Shown piece after piece: positions 62,564 to 64,000 of a stretch of DNA of 64,000 nucleotides (positions are counted from its first letter, which is position 1; each line of letters starts with the position of its first letter). Source of the DNA: Mesorhizobium zhangyense (lineage in GTDB: Bacteria; Pseudomonadota; Alphaproteobacteria; Rhizobiales; Rhizobiaceae). The stretch is from assembly GCF_011045115.1 (NCBI RefSeq), contig NZ_JAAKZG010000007.1, positions 186,001 through 250,000 of the forward strand, written 5' to 3'. The notes below the pieces were generated by a model. That model had not been told where the DNA came from. It saw nothing but the letters and a program-made list of their open reading frames with translations, and ran no database searches. The position numbers and the translations under genes were made by a program.

Positions 62564-64000
62564 TGCGCGCCGTTCTCGAACAGCTTGAAGACCGCCGTTC
62601 AGAAGCCCGGTTCGGCGGCGGGCAAAAGCGAATCGATGCACAGCATGCCAAGGGCAAGCTGACCGCACGCGAACGCCTCGACGTTCTCCTCGATGAGGGA
62701 TCGTTCGAGGAATACGACATGTACGTCACCCACCGCGCCACCGATTTCGGCATGGCCGGCCAGAAGGTCGCCGGCGACGGTGTGGTCACCGGCTGGGGAA
62801 CGATCAACGGCCGTCTGGTCTATGTCTTCTCCCAGGATTTCACCGTTCTCGGCGGCTCGCTGTCGGAAACCCACGCCCAGAAGATATGCAAGATCATGGA
62901 CATGGCCGTGCGCAACGGCGCGCCGGTGATCGGACTGAACGACAGCGGCGGCGCCCGCATCCAGGAAGGCGTGGCTTCGCTCGCCGGCTATGCCGACGTG
63001 TTCAAGCGCAATGTCGATGCCTCGGGCGTCGTGCCGCAGATCTCGGTCATCATGGGACCATGTGCGGGCGGTGCGGTCTACTCGCCCGCCATGACCGATT
63101 TCATCTTCATGGTGCGTGACAGTTCCTACATGTTCGTCACCGGTCCGGACGTGGTGAAGACGGTCACCAACGAGATCGTGACGGCCGAAGAGCTCGGCGG
63201 CGCACGCACCCATACGGCAAAATCGTCGGTCGCCGACGGCGCCTACGACAACGACATCGAGGCGCTGGAGCAGGTGCGCGCGCTGTTCGATTTCCTGCCG
63301 CTCAACAACCGTGAAAAGCCGCCGCTTCGCCCATTCTACGACGACCCGTCGCGGCTGGAAATGCGGCTCGATACGCTCGTGCCGGACAGCGCCAACAAGC
63401 CTTACGACATGCGCGAGCTTATTCTGGCGCTGGCCGACGAGAGCGATTTCTTCGAAATCCAGGAAGCATTCGCCAGAAACATCATCACCGGCTTCCTGCG
63501 CATCGAAGGCCAGACGGTCGGCGTTGTCGCCAACCAGCCGATGGTACTCGCCGGTTGCCTCGACATCGACAGTTCGCGCAAGGCAGCACGCTTCGTGCGC
63601 TTTTGCGACGCCTTCTCCATCCCGATCCTGACGCTGGTCGACGTGCCGGGTTTCCTGCCGGGAACGGCACAGGAATATGGCGGCGTCATAAAGCATGGGG
63701 CGAAGCTGCTCTTCGCTTATAGCCAAGCGACCGTGCCGATGGTGACGCTGATCACGCGCAAAGCCTATGGCGGCGCTTACGACGTCATGGCCTCGAAACA
63801 CATCGGCGCCGACGTCAACTACGCCTGGCCAACCGCAGAAATCGCGGTGATGGGCGCCAAGGGCGCGACCGAAATCCTCTATCGCTCCGAACTTGGCGAC
63901 AAGGACAAGATCGCCGCCCGTACCAGGGAATATGAAGAGCGTTTCGCCAATCCTTTCGTCGCCGCCGAACGCGGCTTCATCGATGAGGTGATCATGCCGC
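62563..64000 (+). CDS. pccB: Propionyl-CoA carboxylase beta subunit, C-terminus beyond right edge
   Basis: Carboxyltransferase subunit transferring carboxyl from biotin to propionyl-CoA, giving methylmalonyl-CoA. 479 of roughly 510 codons are visible, open to the edge. Landmarks: [120 protein letters not shown]. Starts within the bioY stop codon. pccA is expected downstream. Confidence 0.95.
   Translation, partial: MRAVLEQLEDRRSEARFGGGQKRIDAQHAKGKLTARERLDVLLDEGSFEEYDMYVTHRATDFGMAGQKVAGDGVVTGWGTINGRLVYVFSQDFTVLGGSLSETHAQKICKIMDMAVRNGAPVIGLNDSGGARIQEGVASLAGYADVFKRNVDASGVVPQISVIMGPCAGGAVYSPAMTDFIFMVRDSSYMFVTGPDVVKTVTNEIVTAEELGGARTHTAKSSVADGAYDNDIEALEQVRALFDFLPLNNREKPPLRPFYDDPSRLEMRLDTLVPDSANKPYDMRELILALADESDFFEIQEAFARNIITGFLRIEGQTVGVVANQPMVLAGCLDIDSSRKAARFVRFCDAFSIPILTLVDVPGFLPGTAQEYGGVIKHGAKLLFAYSQATVPMVTLITRKAYGGAYDVMASKHIGADVNYAWPTAEIAVMGAKGATEILYRSELGDKDKIAARTREYEERFANPFVAAERGFIDEVIMP

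Overview
The window looks like Hyphomicrobiales (Rhizobiales) DNA, probably Rhizobiaceae or Phyllobacteriaceae. This is inferred from gene families and arrangement: a divergent PccR-type regulator next to bioY and pccB, a Tim44-like protein, a fused FhuB, and many GC-rich transporter and catabolic operons. It holds accessory metabolism. There are no rRNA or tRNA genes, no ribosomal proteins, no intact insertion sequence and no CRISPR array, so a chromid, megaplasmid or flexible chromosomal region would fit.

Layout. 1-2560 (minus) is a secreted RTX metalloprotease that runs off the left edge. 2.9-6.4 kb is scarred: a serine-recombinase tail, a DUF4956 gene with an in-frame stop and a zf-TFIIB relic surround an intact MFS/MerR pair. 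6.5-11.4 kb has a Tim44-like protein, a methyltransferase and a metal-chelate ABC transporter. 11.6-13.0 kb has relics of iolC and of an APH-type kinase. 13.0-32.8 kb is a large acyl-CoA catabolic island: three enoyl-CoA hydratase-family proteins, five acyl-CoA dehydrogenases (two large/small pairs and one classical), a thiolase, an acyl-CoA ligase, an SDR, a nitronate-monooxygenase-family flavoprotein, a complete Liv-type ABC importer, and TetR and IclR regulators. 33.3-40.3 kb (minus) is a FecI/FecR/TonB receptor/FhuD/FhuB siderophore cassette without an ATPase. 40.6-44.9 kb has a PadR-ChrA relic, a serine hydrolase, an MFS exporter, a LysR regulator and an NTF2-like protein. 45.1-57.5 kb is a GntR-controlled operon: RidA, a polar amino-acid ABC importer, HyuA/HyuB, an aminotransferase, a KdgD-type dehydratase and a 2,5-dioxopentanoate dehydrogenase. 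57.9-60.1 kb has a TetR-controlled tautomerase/SDR pair. 60.4-64.0 kb is pccR, bioY and the start of pccB, cut by the right edge.

How the genes work together. The best candidate for an undescribed system is the GntR operon. Its gene order reads as import of an amino-acid-like compound, ATP-dependent opening of a lactam or hydantoin ring by HyuAB, transamination, dehydration/decarboxylation by the KdgD homologue to 2,5-dioxopentanoate, and oxidation to 2-oxoglutarate. Three copies of a 15-bp palindrome in the GntR/RidA intergenic region are the likely operators. The acyl-CoA island reads as import, CoA activation and beta-oxidation of an unknown, possibly cyclic or branched, carboxylate. Four copies of a 17-bp motif of form GTnCCA-N5-TGGnAC in two of its promoters are likely IclR operators linking both halves. 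At least six decayed genes lie mostly at the seams between cassettes, which suggests assembly by insertion and deletion.
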